A DNA stretch of 64,000 nt, from NCBI RefSeq assembly GCF_014154935.1, contig NZ_JACEHH010000020.1, positions 62,001 to 126,000 on the forward strand, written 5' to 3'. The position numbers were made by a program, and so were the translations under genes. How positions within the stretch are numbered: the stretch's first letter is position 1; each line of letters begins with the position of its first letter. This DNA is from Stieleria mannarensis (GTDB taxonomy: Bacteria > Planctomycetota > Planctomycetia > Pirellulales > Pirellulaceae). Positions 27,764 through 35,774 of this stretch are shown here, in pieces. The notes under the pieces are model-generated. The model saw only the letters and a program-made list of their open reading frames with translations. It did not search any database and was not told the origin of the DNA.

Positions 27764-28756
27764 TCAGGACGGACTCAATTGTGCCAAGCAATCCTTGCCG
27801 ACCAAAACGTGCAACTGAGGCGGATCTGCACACTCAGCCCAAATCGCATCGAATCCGTCGATCAGATTGTTCAAATACGCAGCGTCCGAATCGACCAGCA
27901 AACGCGTCATCTCGGCCGCATCCGCACTGCACAGTAACCACTGGGCGTTGGCACGCGCGTGTGTTGCCCCGCGGCCTTGGGCGGCCAAGCCCAAAACCCG
28001 CAGGATCAACGCATCGTCGCCTTGCGTGACCCAGCCGACGGTTCCCAGTTGGGCGTCGGTCGGCCATTGATTCGGCGGCTGATCCATCGCAGCAAGCGAA
28101 ACCGACAATCGCTGCTGAGTTTCTCCGCCCAGGTGCCGGGCGACAAACAGGCCTGCCGGCGGCGTTTTTGAAGCCGGTGGATCTGCCGGCGGGGATTGTG
28201 AGTTTTCAGAGGCTGGCGTTTGGCAAGCCGGCGGCAGCAATCGAAACATGCGTGTGGAATCGGATCGTTCGATGCTTGCCAGCGCCGATCGATGCGCTGC
28301 CAACCCGTCGGCTTCGTCGCTCGGATGGGCTCGCAACAACGTCGCTTTGTCGGTCGACCGAACGATCTGCCACAGATCCGGGTGGGAGTCGGATGGTTTC
28401 CCCGTGCCGGTCGCCGCGGCGGTCGGTTTCTGCGGCCGCGAGACTTTGCCGGCCGCGGCTGACGTTGGGGCGTCCAATTCAACGACGAACCGCATCTGTC
28501 CGGCTTCAATCCGATCGCCGCTGGACAGCGTGGTCTGTGTGACCGGAGTGCCGTTGCAGCAGGTCGCTTCCGCCAGTGCGGTCAACGTGCAATGATGGAA
28601 ATCGCACTTCAGTTGAAATTGTTGGGGCATCATCCCGGAATGCGGAAAGGCGATTTCCGCGGACTCATCGCCGCCGACCACCACCGACTGTCCCGGGATC
28701 AGCCAAAACCGACGGCCGTGATTGATCTCCGAGGTGACTCGCACGACGACTCGCAT
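27764..28756 (-). CDS. FHA-domain protein (T6SS-associated)
   Basis: 330 residues. The ATG at 28756 shares a base with the DUF2169 stop (TGATG); an ATG 9 nt upstream is less likely. The N-terminal ~85 residues look like an FHA domain ('FWLIPGQSVVVGGDESAEIA', 'FPHSGMMPQQFQLKCD', 'TALAEATCCNGTPVTQTTLS'), but the usual G-R and N-G phosphothreonine-binding residues are partly changed, so binding may be weak. A Pro/Ser-rich linker leads to a C-terminal helical domain (~210-330) of a DUF4123-like style ('DAQLGTVGWVTQGDDALILR', 'QWLLCSADAAEMTRLLVDSD'). DUF4123 proteins are VgrG-effector adaptors; that resemblance is only by eye. Confidence 0.68.
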   Translation of the reverse strand: MRVVVRVTSEINHGRRFWLIPGQSVVVGGDESAEIAFPHSGMMPQQFQLKCDFHHCTLTALAEATCCNGTPVTQTTLSSGDRIEAGQMRFVVELDAPTSAAAGKVSRPQKPTAAATGTGKPSDSHPDLWQIVRSTDKATLLRAHPSDEADGLAAHRSALASIERSDSTRMFRLLPPACQTPASENSQSPPADPPASKTPPAGLFVARHLGGETQQRLSVSLAAMDQPPNQWPTDAQLGTVGWVTQGDDALILRVLGLAAQGRGATHARANAQWLLCSADAAEMTRLLVDSDAAYLNNLIDGFDAIWAECADPPQLHVLVGKDCLAQLSPS

Positions 28757-29931
28757 CAGTTCCAAATCGCCTCAAACGGCATTCGTTCCAGTTCCTCGGG
28801 CAGGTAGGGCCGCAGCGCCTTGGCCGAGCCACGCCATAGAGTCGTCAGGCGTCCGCTGTCCGGGTGGATCACGATCGTGTGGATCACCGCTTGGGTGTCG
28901 TTCAGTTTTCCCTGTCGGCCGTCGGTTCGCAACGTCGGCACCTCGTCGGGCAACGTGAACCCCCACTGGTGATGCGTCGGATGGATGTTTCGCAACATCA
29001 CCTGCTCTCCGCCGGTCAGGTGCGGCAGTTGCAGCGGCAGCGGGGCGCCGTTCAGACCCGCGATAAACGTCGACGGATTGCCGCGAAAGTCTTCATGCCA
29101 AATCTCCGCCGGCACGTAATTCGCTTCGATTTCGATCACCGAGGCGATTTCCGGATCGAACCAGGGCACGAACCCCATCAAGGCGTTGCGGGGAAACATG
29201 CCGTAATCGACCCAGTCGGTGGCGGCCGGCAGCGGCATCCGCGGCCACTGGTCGATGTCGCCGTAGGTCAGCGTCTCGGGGGTCAACAATTGGGACGGGG
29301 CTTCCAGATTGGGAAGCGGAATCGGCTGGAACGTCGCGGGGTCCAGTTCCATCAAGTAGCCCATCCCGCCGGCGTTGCGTGGGTAGCGAAACGGGCTGGC
29401 CGCTTCGAGATCGATCTCTTGGCCGCGATACTGATCGGCAAGTTCCAGGAACGGGTTGCCGTACTTTGCCTCCGAGAGCGTGTCGACGCCGCCGTAGGCG
29501 CGGGAAAAGCACAGCGGGACCTTTTCGACGGGCTGGGGAGACGAGAAATACAATCGGTTGGTCGTCGTCCGGTCGGCCATGCGGTCGCCGCTGACATGAA
29601 TCATCATGCGATGACCGTTGACATCGACGCCGGCCAGAAACGCGCTGCGACCGTCGCCATAGGCGTGGCCTTTGACGATCACATCCGTTTTCTCTTTGTG
29701 AGGATGCAGATCGCTGTCTCGCTCCATCAACGCCGGATGATCTGCATTGGCCAGCGGCTCGCCACACAACGGCTCCTGTTCTTCATCGACATGCCAATGG
29801 TCGTCGACCCAACGATAGGTCCGCTTGGCCAAGACCGAGAGGATGAAATCACCGTTGGACGATCGTCCGGAAACCTGGGTCGCCAGCGGCAGCTCGTCCG
29901 TCTCCGTGGCATGGGAACTGCTTTGGTTCAT
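28756..29931 (-). CDS. DUF2169 protein (T6SS effector-loading adaptor family), copy b
   Basis: 391 residues, the longest complete DUF2169 in the cluster. Segments: 'FILSVLAKRTYRWVDDHWHV', 'KTDVIVKGHAYGDGR', 'PLCFSRAYGGVDTLSEAKYG' and 'GLNGAPLPLQLPHLTGGEQV'. Its ATG overlaps the stop of the PAAR-like gene by 4 nt (ATGA), and its own stop overlaps the FHA gene start, so three genes are translationally coupled. It is the likely dedicated adaptor of the PAAR-like protein at 29928-31073. Confidence 0.85.
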   Translation of the reverse strand: MNQSSSHATETDELPLATQVSGRSSNGDFILSVLAKRTYRWVDDHWHVDEEQEPLCGEPLANADHPALMERDSDLHPHKEKTDVIVKGHAYGDGRSAFLAGVDVNGHRMMIHVSGDRMADRTTTNRLYFSSPQPVEKVPLCFSRAYGGVDTLSEAKYGNPFLELADQYRGQEIDLEAASPFRYPRNAGGMGYLMELDPATFQPIPLPNLEAPSQLLTPETLTYGDIDQWPRMPLPAATDWVDYGMFPRNALMGFVPWFDPEIASVIEIEANYVPAEIWHEDFRGNPSTFIAGLNGAPLPLQLPHLTGGEQVMLRNIHPTHHQWGFTLPDEVPTLRTDGRQGKLNDTQAVIHTIVIHPDSGRLTTLWRGSAKALRPYLPEELERMPFEAIWN

Positions 29932-31073
29932 TCGTAAGGTCCCGGGTTATCAGGTCCGCAAACGCCGCCGTCGTCGGGCGGGTAAGACGCATTGGGCCCG
30001 CCGTCGTCCGCCCCGCCAGCATCAGGCGTTCCGGCATCAGGCGTACCGGCATCAGGCGTACCGGCATCAGGCGTACCGGCGCCCGCATCGGGTGCAGGCG
30101 GTCCAGCATCGGGCGCTGGTGGACCGGCGTCGGGGGTGGAACTGGCTGGTGGTGAGGAGGGATGTTCGGGGACGCTCGGTTCGTTCACATAATCGGCGGC
30201 GCCTTGGGCCATCGAGGTGGGAATGTTCCCGACCGGGGTTCCGCCGACACTGACCTCGTCGACCAGCGTCGGGCCGCCGATCGTGGCATTGTCGGCGCCC
30301 ATCGGCCCGCCGGTGAACCAGCCGGTGATGTTGCCGGCCAGTTCACTGGTGATGCTGGGAACGGCGTTGCGTCCGGTTTGAACGCGAGCGTTGTGGGCGT
30401 CGGCAAATTCACGGGCGACGCGATTGATGTCACGGCCCTTGATGCTCCGGCCGGACGAACGCAGGAATGCCTTGGCCGCCGCCTTGGACAACAGTTGTGG
30501 GCCGAAGCGATAGGTCAGGTAGGCGATCTGCATTTCAAATCGCGCCGCGATCAGCCCGCCCGCCTTGCCGCCGGCCCACTGCAGCAACGATTGCAACCCG
30601 AAATCGAGCAACATGTGCACCGAGCCATAAATCATGTCGGCCAGTGACATCGAAACCATGTGCGTGTTGAGTGCCAGCACCATCCCCGTCGGCGTGGGCA
30701 CCGGCGTGCCGCAGTTCAGGTTCATGTTGACCATCAGCGACATGGCAACACAGATCGGTTTGCCTTCGGCCGGATACCGTGCGACGCCGAAATAGGACTT
30801 TGACGAACTGAGCGGGATTTCGATCGCCAACAGAACGCTGGGCGGTCCGATGTGCGGGATCAAAAAACCGATGTCCGTACCCTGCTGCATCGACATCCCG
30901 TACCCCATGCTCAGATGGGTCGGCGCGTATGAGGCGATCATGCTGGTCCCGATCAGCACCATGCCCGTGCGGTAGGGAACCGGCGAGGGTGCCGGCGAGG
31001 GCGATCCGGGCGGCCAGGGGATGTGGAAATCAATGCCCATCATCGGATGCCAGTGTTTCATCACGGCGTGCAT
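29928..31073 (-). CDS. PAAR-like T6SS tip protein with Pro-Asp-Ala-Gly repeat tail
   Basis: 381 residues. The N-terminus 'MKHWHPMMGIDFHIPWPPG' with 'SPSPAPSPVPYRTGMVLIG' belongs to a PAAR-like family found beside DUF2169 in T6SS loci. The first ~150 residues are strand- and Met/Gly-rich ('LSMGYGMSMQQGTDIGFLIP', 'LNCGTPVPTPTGMVLALNTH'). A middle helical region (~165-260) has no known toxin motif. The tail (~310-381) is low-complexity, with repeats of GTPDA and GPPAPDA and many Asp. No immunity gene is adjacent. It may be a structural tip or carry an unrecognised toxin in the helical part. Confidence 0.72.
   Translation of the reverse strand: MHAVMKHWHPMMGIDFHIPWPPGSPSPAPSPVPYRTGMVLIGTSMIASYAPTHLSMGYGMSMQQGTDIGFLIPHIGPPSVLLAIEIPLSSSKSYFGVARYPAEGKPICVAMSLMVNMNLNCGTPVPTPTGMVLALNTHMVSMSLADMIYGSVHMLLDFGLQSLLQWAGGKAGGLIAARFEMQIAYLTYRFGPQLLSKAAAKAFLRSSGRSIKGRDINRVAREFADAHNARVQTGRNAVPSITSELAGNITGWFTGGPMGADNATIGGPTLVDEVSVGGTPVGNIPTSMAQGAADYVNEPSVPEHPSSPPASSTPDAGPPAPDAGPPAPDAGAGTPDAGTPDAGTPDAGTPDAGGADDGGPNASYPPDDGGVCGPDNPGPYE
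30016..30075 (-). repeat. 15-bp tandem repeat encoding the GTPDA tail
   Basis: Four units of CCGGCATCAGGCGTA (as read on the plus strand), the first with two changes, followed by related 21-bp units. It lies in the 3' coding part of the PAAR-like gene and would be prone to copy-number change without frameshift. Confidence 0.85.
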
Positions 31074-31124
31074 TGATCTGCTCCCAAATTAAATGGTGTT
31101 ATCGCCATCTGGTTGATTCCACGA

Positions 31125-32099
31125 TTAGGTCTGCGGTGATCGCAATCGCAGCGCGCAACTGCGTTTTTGCAGGGGGTAAAAACGATAGCGAAACGGGTAT
31201 CTCCAGCCGATAAAGACGCGTTTGGATTCACATTCGATTCCGATCTGATCGATCTTCAGCGGCGCCACGATTTGTTCCTCATCGAATTGCAGCACGACTT
31301 CCAGATCGGCATCCGGGATGGCAAAGGCAAGCGATCCGTGCGGGTAGACGCCATCGACGACGACGTGTTGACCGGGCTGAACGGAGTCGACGATCAAATG
31401 GGGAAACGCGCTGTTGAACATCCTGGGGTCCAACTTCTTCATCTCGCCGGTGACTTCATCGATCACCATGAACCTTTTTAGCTTCGGGCCGAACGCCATC
31501 GGAACCGTGCCGGTGGCGACCGGTTCGCTCTGGTCGTCCCACTTGGAAATCAGATGGTTGGGGGCTTCCAGATTCGGCAGCGGCGATCCGACCGCGCTTT
31601 CTTGCGACAGGTAGTATCCACGGCCGGCGGGATTGTCGCTGTAGGGGATGTCCAATTCATCCCAGACGTCGCTTCCGCCGTAGGCATGACTCAATTCCAG
31701 CGGCATGGATTGAAAGGGTTGTGGCTGGCCGGGGATCAGCTCGCCGTCGCGTTCGACCCAGACTCGGTCACCAAAAACCGAGACCGCCGATTGAAACGCG
31801 TCGCCGACGCGAACGACCACCTGGCCACGGGTCGGGTCATCGCGAAACGGGCACGCCTGGCCGAACACCAGGACGTCGACACCGCCGCGATAGAACACTT
31901 CGTCGCTTTCCATCGGCCCGCCGTGGGGACCTTCCCAGGGTTCGGCGGAAACGATCCAGGGTTGTTCCTGCGACAGCACCAGTCCCTTGTCGGTCAGCTG
32001 GTACGTGACGCGACAGGTCACCGACGCGCAGAACCGGTCTTCATCGATCGCGCCGCGAAACAACAGAGCCGGAAACGGGGTTGTGTTTTCTAATTCCAT
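31125..32099 (-). CDS. DUF2169 protein, copy c
   Basis: 324 residues, shorter than copies a and b. Family segments: 'FRGAIDEDRFCASVTCRVTY', 'YRGGVDVLVFGQACPFRDDP', 'SMPLELSHAYGGSDVWDELD', 'GSPLPNLEAPNHLISKWDDQ' and the C-terminal 'IGIECESKRVFIGWRYPFRY'. It lies between the spike-like 140-residue gene (8 nt away) and the PAAR-like gene (51 nt). With copy b it brackets the PAAR-like protein, so two adaptors may serve one tip protein. Confidence 0.83.
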   Translation of the reverse strand: MELENTTPFPALLFRGAIDEDRFCASVTCRVTYQLTDKGLVLSQEQPWIVSAEPWEGPHGGPMESDEVFYRGGVDVLVFGQACPFRDDPTRGQVVVRVGDAFQSAVSVFGDRVWVERDGELIPGQPQPFQSMPLELSHAYGGSDVWDELDIPYSDNPAGRGYYLSQESAVGSPLPNLEAPNHLISKWDDQSEPVATGTVPMAFGPKLKRFMVIDEVTGEMKKLDPRMFNSAFPHLIVDSVQPGQHVVVDGVYPHGSLAFAIPDADLEVVLQFDEEQIVAPLKIDQIGIECESKRVFIGWRYPFRYRFYPLQKRSCALRLRSPQT

Positions 32100-32107
32100 C
32101 GGAGGGG

Positions 32108-32530
32108 CTAGCAGTTCACTCGGACACGTTCGCCGTTCAGCCGGACATCATCGTTGGCTTTGACGTTGACATCGCCGAGTTCCGATTCGATCGATTGGCT
32201 ACGTCCGATCGAATGCATTTCGCCGCCGCTTTTCAGGCTCAAGTCCCCGTCGGTCGACAACGCCATCGAATCGCGCGCGTGGATCGAGACCTTGCCGGCA
32301 TCAAAGGCAAGCGGGCCGTCGACCGAAACCTGCAGCCCGGCGCCGTTGAGCATCAGGACGGGGCCCGATTCGGTGATCTGGATTTCCAGCCGACATTTAC
32401 CGTCGACGGACATCAGGTGCACGGATTGACGCTGGCCATCCTCTCGCAATTGAAGTGATTGGCCGTGCCGCAGCTGGACGATCGTTGCGTCGGGTTGCGG
32501 GTCAGTGCTGGTGGGCGATTGTGTCATCAA
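32108..32530 (-). CDS. Small spike-like beta-repeat protein (T6SS-associated)
   Basis: 140 residues made of short beta-strands of alternating pattern ('VHLMSVDGKCRLEIQITESG', 'FDAGKVSIHARDSMALSTDG', 'NVKANDDVRLNGERVRVNC'), like the gp5/VgrG beta-helix but with no OB or gp27 part. The C-terminal 'GERVRVNC' ending recurs in small proteins next to vgrG and DUF2169 genes in other bacteria. It sits 23 nt after vgrG-2, where unit 1 has the DUF6484 gene. It may extend or cap the needle. ATG 32527 is an equally possible start. Confidence 0.62.
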   Translation of the reverse strand: MMTQSPTSTDPQPDATIVQLRHGQSLQLREDGQRQSVHLMSVDGKCRLEIQITESGPVLMLNGAGLQVSVDGPLAFDAGKVSIHARDSMALSTDGDLSLKSGGEMHSIGRSQSIESELGDVNVKANDDVRLNGERVRVNC

Positions 32531-32553
32531 ATGCGATGCCTGTGGATTGTTTG

Positions 32554-34539
32554 CTACGAATTGACTTTGACGACGCCGCCGACGATGTTGACGGTTCCGG
32601 CACCGGCGATGTCGACCATCGGGCCGGAAATCTTGATCCCGCTGGGGCCGATCTCGACGACGGATCCGCCGACAGACAGCTTGATCATCGTGCCGGCGTT
32701 GATTTCCAGTGTGGTGCCCACGTCCAACGAATCGCTGCTGGCGACGGTCGTGCTTCGACTGGCCCCGGTGTTGTCTTCCTGTGAACCGGACACATTCAAT
32801 GTGCGGTTGGCGCCGACGGTGATTTCGCGATTGGCGCCGACGCTGAGCGTGGAATTGGATCCGATCGAAACGTCTTGATTGGCCCCGACATTGACCGTGC
32901 GGTCGGCGCCGACGTTGATCTCTTGGTTGCTGCCGATGCTGACCGCTTCGTCGACCGAAACATCACGGGTGCGATTGTTCAGGACGTGTTCGCGGAGATC
33001 GTTTTCGATGGTCGAATCCTTGTCGAACTGTCCATGTTCGCGGATCAGTTCGTTGCCTTTGGTGTCGTCCATGACGTATTCGTTGTAGCCGCCACCGCCC
33101 TTGGTGCTGTTGGATTTGATGCCGCTGATGTTCTTGGAATCCGGCAGACCAAACGGCGGCATGTTTTGGGCGTGGTAGACGCGTCCGGTCACCAACGGTC
33201 GATCGGGGTCGCCTTCGAGAAAACTGACGACGACCTCTTCGTCGATCCGTGGGATGCTGATGCCGCCGAATCCGGAACCGGCATGGACTTGGGAGACGCG
33301 GATCCAGCAGCTGCTCTTGTCGTCTTTTTCGCCGTAGCGGTCCCAATGGAACTGGCATTTGACGCGGCCGAATTCATCGGGATAAATCTCCTCACCGGGT
33401 GGACCGGTGACGATCGCCGTCTGGACGCCGCTGATGATCGGTTTGGCGGTGCTGCGGGGCGTTCGGAAGACGCGTGAGGAAGGCAGACAGGTGATCGAGT
33501 TGCGGTACGCCAATCCCCCGTCGTCGCCGGTTTCATAGCCCATCGGTTCGCTGGCGCTGTGTTGGATCGCCGTGATCACGACCTCGGCGCCCTCTTCGTC
33601 ACTGTCGCGATGCTGGTCGACGGTGAACCGCCCACCGGCCTGGAACGTTTTGCACAAACTGGTTGCCGAAACGAGATCGTGGCGTGTTTCTTCGGCCTCG
33701 ATCCGCAGTCGCGTCTCGCCGCCGCCGACACTTTTGTCGCCGTATTCGCCGGGGTAGTCGTACATCTCGTAGTTGCCGATTTCGGGCAGGTCGACGACCG
33801 TTCCGGTATCGGTCCCCAGATCGTCGCTGGGGGTTTTGAAGTTGTAATCGCGTTGGGCCCACTTGCCCGGCACGAATTCGAACTTGCGTTCCCAGCTGGT
33901 CAGGTGGTCGTCGATGGCCCGCGATCCGGTGTCATCGGGGAAGTCGACGTTGGATTCGGGCAGCGTGTAATAGCCGTCCTTGTGATCGGTGATCACCATC
34001 TGGTGAGCACCTTCGGAGTGTTTGAAGTAGTAGAAGATGCCTTCTTGTTCCATCAGCCGTGACAAGAAATTGAAGTCCGTTTCACGGTATTGGACGCAGT
34101 ATTCCCATTCCTTGTGGTCCAGCAGAAAGTCGGCCTTGTAGTCGGCGAATCCGTATTCTCCCAGCACCTCGTCGATGATGTCGGGGACCTTGGTGTCTTG
34201 AAAGATCTTGCAGTCGCTGGTTTGGGTGAGGAACCACAACCAGGGCACGACTTCGACGCGATAGTTGCGTCGGCCTTCACGATCGACGTCACCGCGGGAC
34301 AGGCTTTTGACATGGCCGTGCCAGTGGCGGCGGGAGTTGTCGGCCAGCTCCACGCTCCAGCCGATCGGGGTGCCGACGATGTCTTGCGGCTTGATGCCGG
34401 GATCGTCGCTGATCAGTTCCAACTGGTAATGAAACAGCCGCCCCAGTTCTTCGTTGCCGGTCATTGACGTGAGCAGCAGCACATCGTCACCGAGAACCGT
34501 GTTGAGATTCAGGAGTCGGTTTTTCTGTTGAAGTGCCAT
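32554..34539 (-). CDS. vgrG: VgrG spike protein (TssI), copy 2
   Basis: 661 residues. The gp27/OB portion (to about residue 480) is nearly the same as copy 1, including 'YCVQYRETDFNFLSRLMEQE' and 'SQVHAGSGFGGISIPRI'. The needle differs: it consists of 8-residue units such as 'VGANREIT', 'VGANRTLN', 'IGSNQEIN' rather than DRTETVGK-type 16-mers, and ends 'AGAGTVNIVGGVVKVNS'. Swapping needles while keeping the base suggests the two spikes share one baseplate but receive different caps: DUF6484/DUF4150-toxin for copy 1, the 140-residue protein and PAAR-like protein for copy 2. Confidence 0.96.
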   Translation of the reverse strand: MALQQKNRLLNLNTVLGDDVLLLTSMTGNEELGRLFHYQLELISDDPGIKPQDIVGTPIGWSVELADNSRRHWHGHVKSLSRGDVDREGRRNYRVEVVPWLWFLTQTSDCKIFQDTKVPDIIDEVLGEYGFADYKADFLLDHKEWEYCVQYRETDFNFLSRLMEQEGIFYYFKHSEGAHQMVITDHKDGYYTLPESNVDFPDDTGSRAIDDHLTSWERKFEFVPGKWAQRDYNFKTPSDDLGTDTGTVVDLPEIGNYEMYDYPGEYGDKSVGGGETRLRIEAEETRHDLVSATSLCKTFQAGGRFTVDQHRDSDEEGAEVVITAIQHSASEPMGYETGDDGGLAYRNSITCLPSSRVFRTPRSTAKPIISGVQTAIVTGPPGEEIYPDEFGRVKCQFHWDRYGEKDDKSSCWIRVSQVHAGSGFGGISIPRIDEEVVVSFLEGDPDRPLVTGRVYHAQNMPPFGLPDSKNISGIKSNSTKGGGGYNEYVMDDTKGNELIREHGQFDKDSTIENDLREHVLNNRTRDVSVDEAVSIGSNQEINVGADRTVNVGANQDVSIGSNSTLSVGANREITVGANRTLNVSGSQEDNTGASRSTTVASSDSLDVGTTLEINAGTMIKLSVGGSVVEIGPSGIKISGPMVDIAGAGTVNIVGGVVKVNS

Positions 34540-34630
34540 TGCTTGATCAAAAGAGGGTGGGGTGGGGGAACGTCATGTTGTCTCGGTCGATCATCCGCCA
34601 GTGAGTGTCAAATTCATCATCAACGCGAAC

Positions 34631-34661
34631 CGGTCCGCTTGCCACCACGGCAAACGGACCG
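34631..34661 (-). terminator. Hairpin between hcp-2 and vgrG-2 (attenuator-like)
   Basis: CGGTCCGTTTGCC, a 5-nt loop and GGCAAGCGGACCG on the coding strand form a 13-bp stem with one wobble pair, ~30 nt after the hcp-2 stop. No U-run follows. It may be a partial terminator or an RNA-stabilising 3' end for hcp, in the same place as the hairpin after hcp-1. Confidence 0.6.
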
Positions 34662-34689
34662 AGCGCGAAATGTAGAGTCCAGCGGCGGA

Positions 34690-35172
34690 TCAGCTTTCGC
34701 CTTCTTCGACTTTCCAGCTGTACTCGATGTTGCCCTTCTTCTTGCCCTTGGAATCGTTCTCGGTGTAGGTCACCTTGATCTCTTCGAAGTTCAATGAGAA
34801 GTCTTCGGTCGGCACCGACTCGCTTTGACCGGCACCGCCGATGTTGTAGCTGGTCACCAGAACATTGGTCAGTTCGTACCGATAGTAGGTCACGCGACCG
34901 GCATCGGTGTACGACGCGGTGACGTCGATTTCGACCTTCGGATAGACCTTGCCCTTGCACACCGATTCGGCGATTTTGGGGCTCGATTTATCCAGTTCCT
35001 TGGTGCAGGAGATGTCTTCCATGATGACGTCGCCGCGACGCCGCGTCGCCCCGGTGGCCGAGCCGCCGGGTTGATGGACCGCTTGGCTGAACGACAGCAA
35101 GTCGCTCCATCCCTTGTGGTCCTTGTCTTTGCATTCGCCGTCGACGCCATCAAATTTGATGTAAGCAGCCAT
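34690..35172 (-). CDS. hcp: Hcp tube protein (TssD), copy 2
   Basis: 160 residues from ATG 35172, preceded by an AGGAA Shine-Dalgarno; the 25-residue upstream extension (to 35247) is rejected because it covers the promoter block and does not match copy 1. Only five substitutions separate it from copy 1 (e.g. G-A-T-R versus G-S-T-R, V-I-M-E versus V-I-L-E). It heads the minus-strand T6SS block. Such identity points to recent duplication or gene conversion. Confidence 0.95.
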   Translation of the reverse strand: MAAYIKFDGVDGECKDKDHKGWSDLLSFSQAVHQPGGSATGATRRRGDVIMEDISCTKELDKSSPKIAESVCKGKVYPKVEIDVTASYTDAGRVTYYRYELTNVLVTSYNIGGAGQSESVPTEDFSLNFEEIKVTYTENDSKGKKKGNIEYSWKVEEGES

Positions 35173-35234
35173 GGTAAGTTCCTGGGGGTGAGGAAGGACG
35201 GAAACCGTAAGTCTTTTGCCTGGGCGATCAAGTT

Positions 35235-35280
35235 CGCCGCGATGCACACTAACGTTCTCGTCCCACTGTCACATTTGTTG
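35235..35280 (-). promoter_or_regulatory. Conserved 46-bp block upstream of hcp-2 (candidate promoter or operator)
   Basis: Partner of the block at 27636-27681, with the same spacing between its cores (CAACAAAT and CGAGAACGTTAGTGTGCAT). It is 63 nt before the hcp-2 start. As the first gene of the island, this is the natural place for the main promoter. No standard -35/-10 pair is obvious; an alternative sigma factor is possible. Confidence 0.55.
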
Positions 35281-35370
35281 CTAAGAACCGAATTGAAATT
35301 GTGGAAAATCCGTGCCGCGTCTTCGCCAAGCGGCCCCGCTCCGCCGATTGTAGAGGTGATGGGTTGGGCT

Positions 35371-35395
35371 GTAGCGGAAGTCGCCAGGGCTTTTG
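35371..35395. repeat. Dispersed repeat R1, half copy
   Basis: GTAGCGGAAGTCGCCAGGGC followed by TTTTG, one arm of the R1 repeat only, next to the decayed transposase. Confidence 0.5.
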
Positions 35396-35513
35396 TTTTC
35401 AGGTGGCCGAAGCGGTTCTTGCAAGCCACGGACCCTCTCTGGCGCTTGCTTGCGGCGGAAACGCGCTCTCTCCCAGGGGACGCTCACGGGCATGGGGGAG
35501 TCCCCAGGCACTG

Positions 35514-35774
35514 AGTCAACACAGCGGCGAGATCCTGCAAACCCAGCTCGATCCGTGCCGGGAGGAGCGTGGTGAGTTGAGCGACCAGCTGAGTCGCAAA
35601 CTCGTTGAGCATGTGCAGCGCTCTGCATCGATGCTTGAGCCAGCTGAGCGGAGTTGGCTCTCAGCGGAAGCACTCGAATCTGCATTTGGGCTGCTGAAGC
35701 GACGCGAAGGCCAGCAAAGCCGGAGTGGATTCACAGGCCCGATCGCAACGCTGCAACGCTTTTTCGCAAGTGGA
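35514..35774 (+). mobile_element. Decayed transposase C-terminal fragment
   Basis: About 87 codons reading 'LSRKLVEHVQRSASMLEPAE' and 'ESAFGLLKRREGQQSRSGFT' resemble the C-terminal end of a planctomycete/cyanobacterial transposase family in which an 'ES(C/A)FGxxKxxEgxQSRgGFT' motif is typical. There is no upstream catalytic domain, no inverted repeats were found, and downstream the frame runs into arginine-rich low complexity. It lies at the border of the T6SS island, consistent with past insertion there. Confidence 0.5.

Noticed and set aside
30016-30075. 15-bp tandem repeat as a regulatory iteron
   Set aside because: It lies in frame in the PAAR-like gene and encodes the GTPDA tail.
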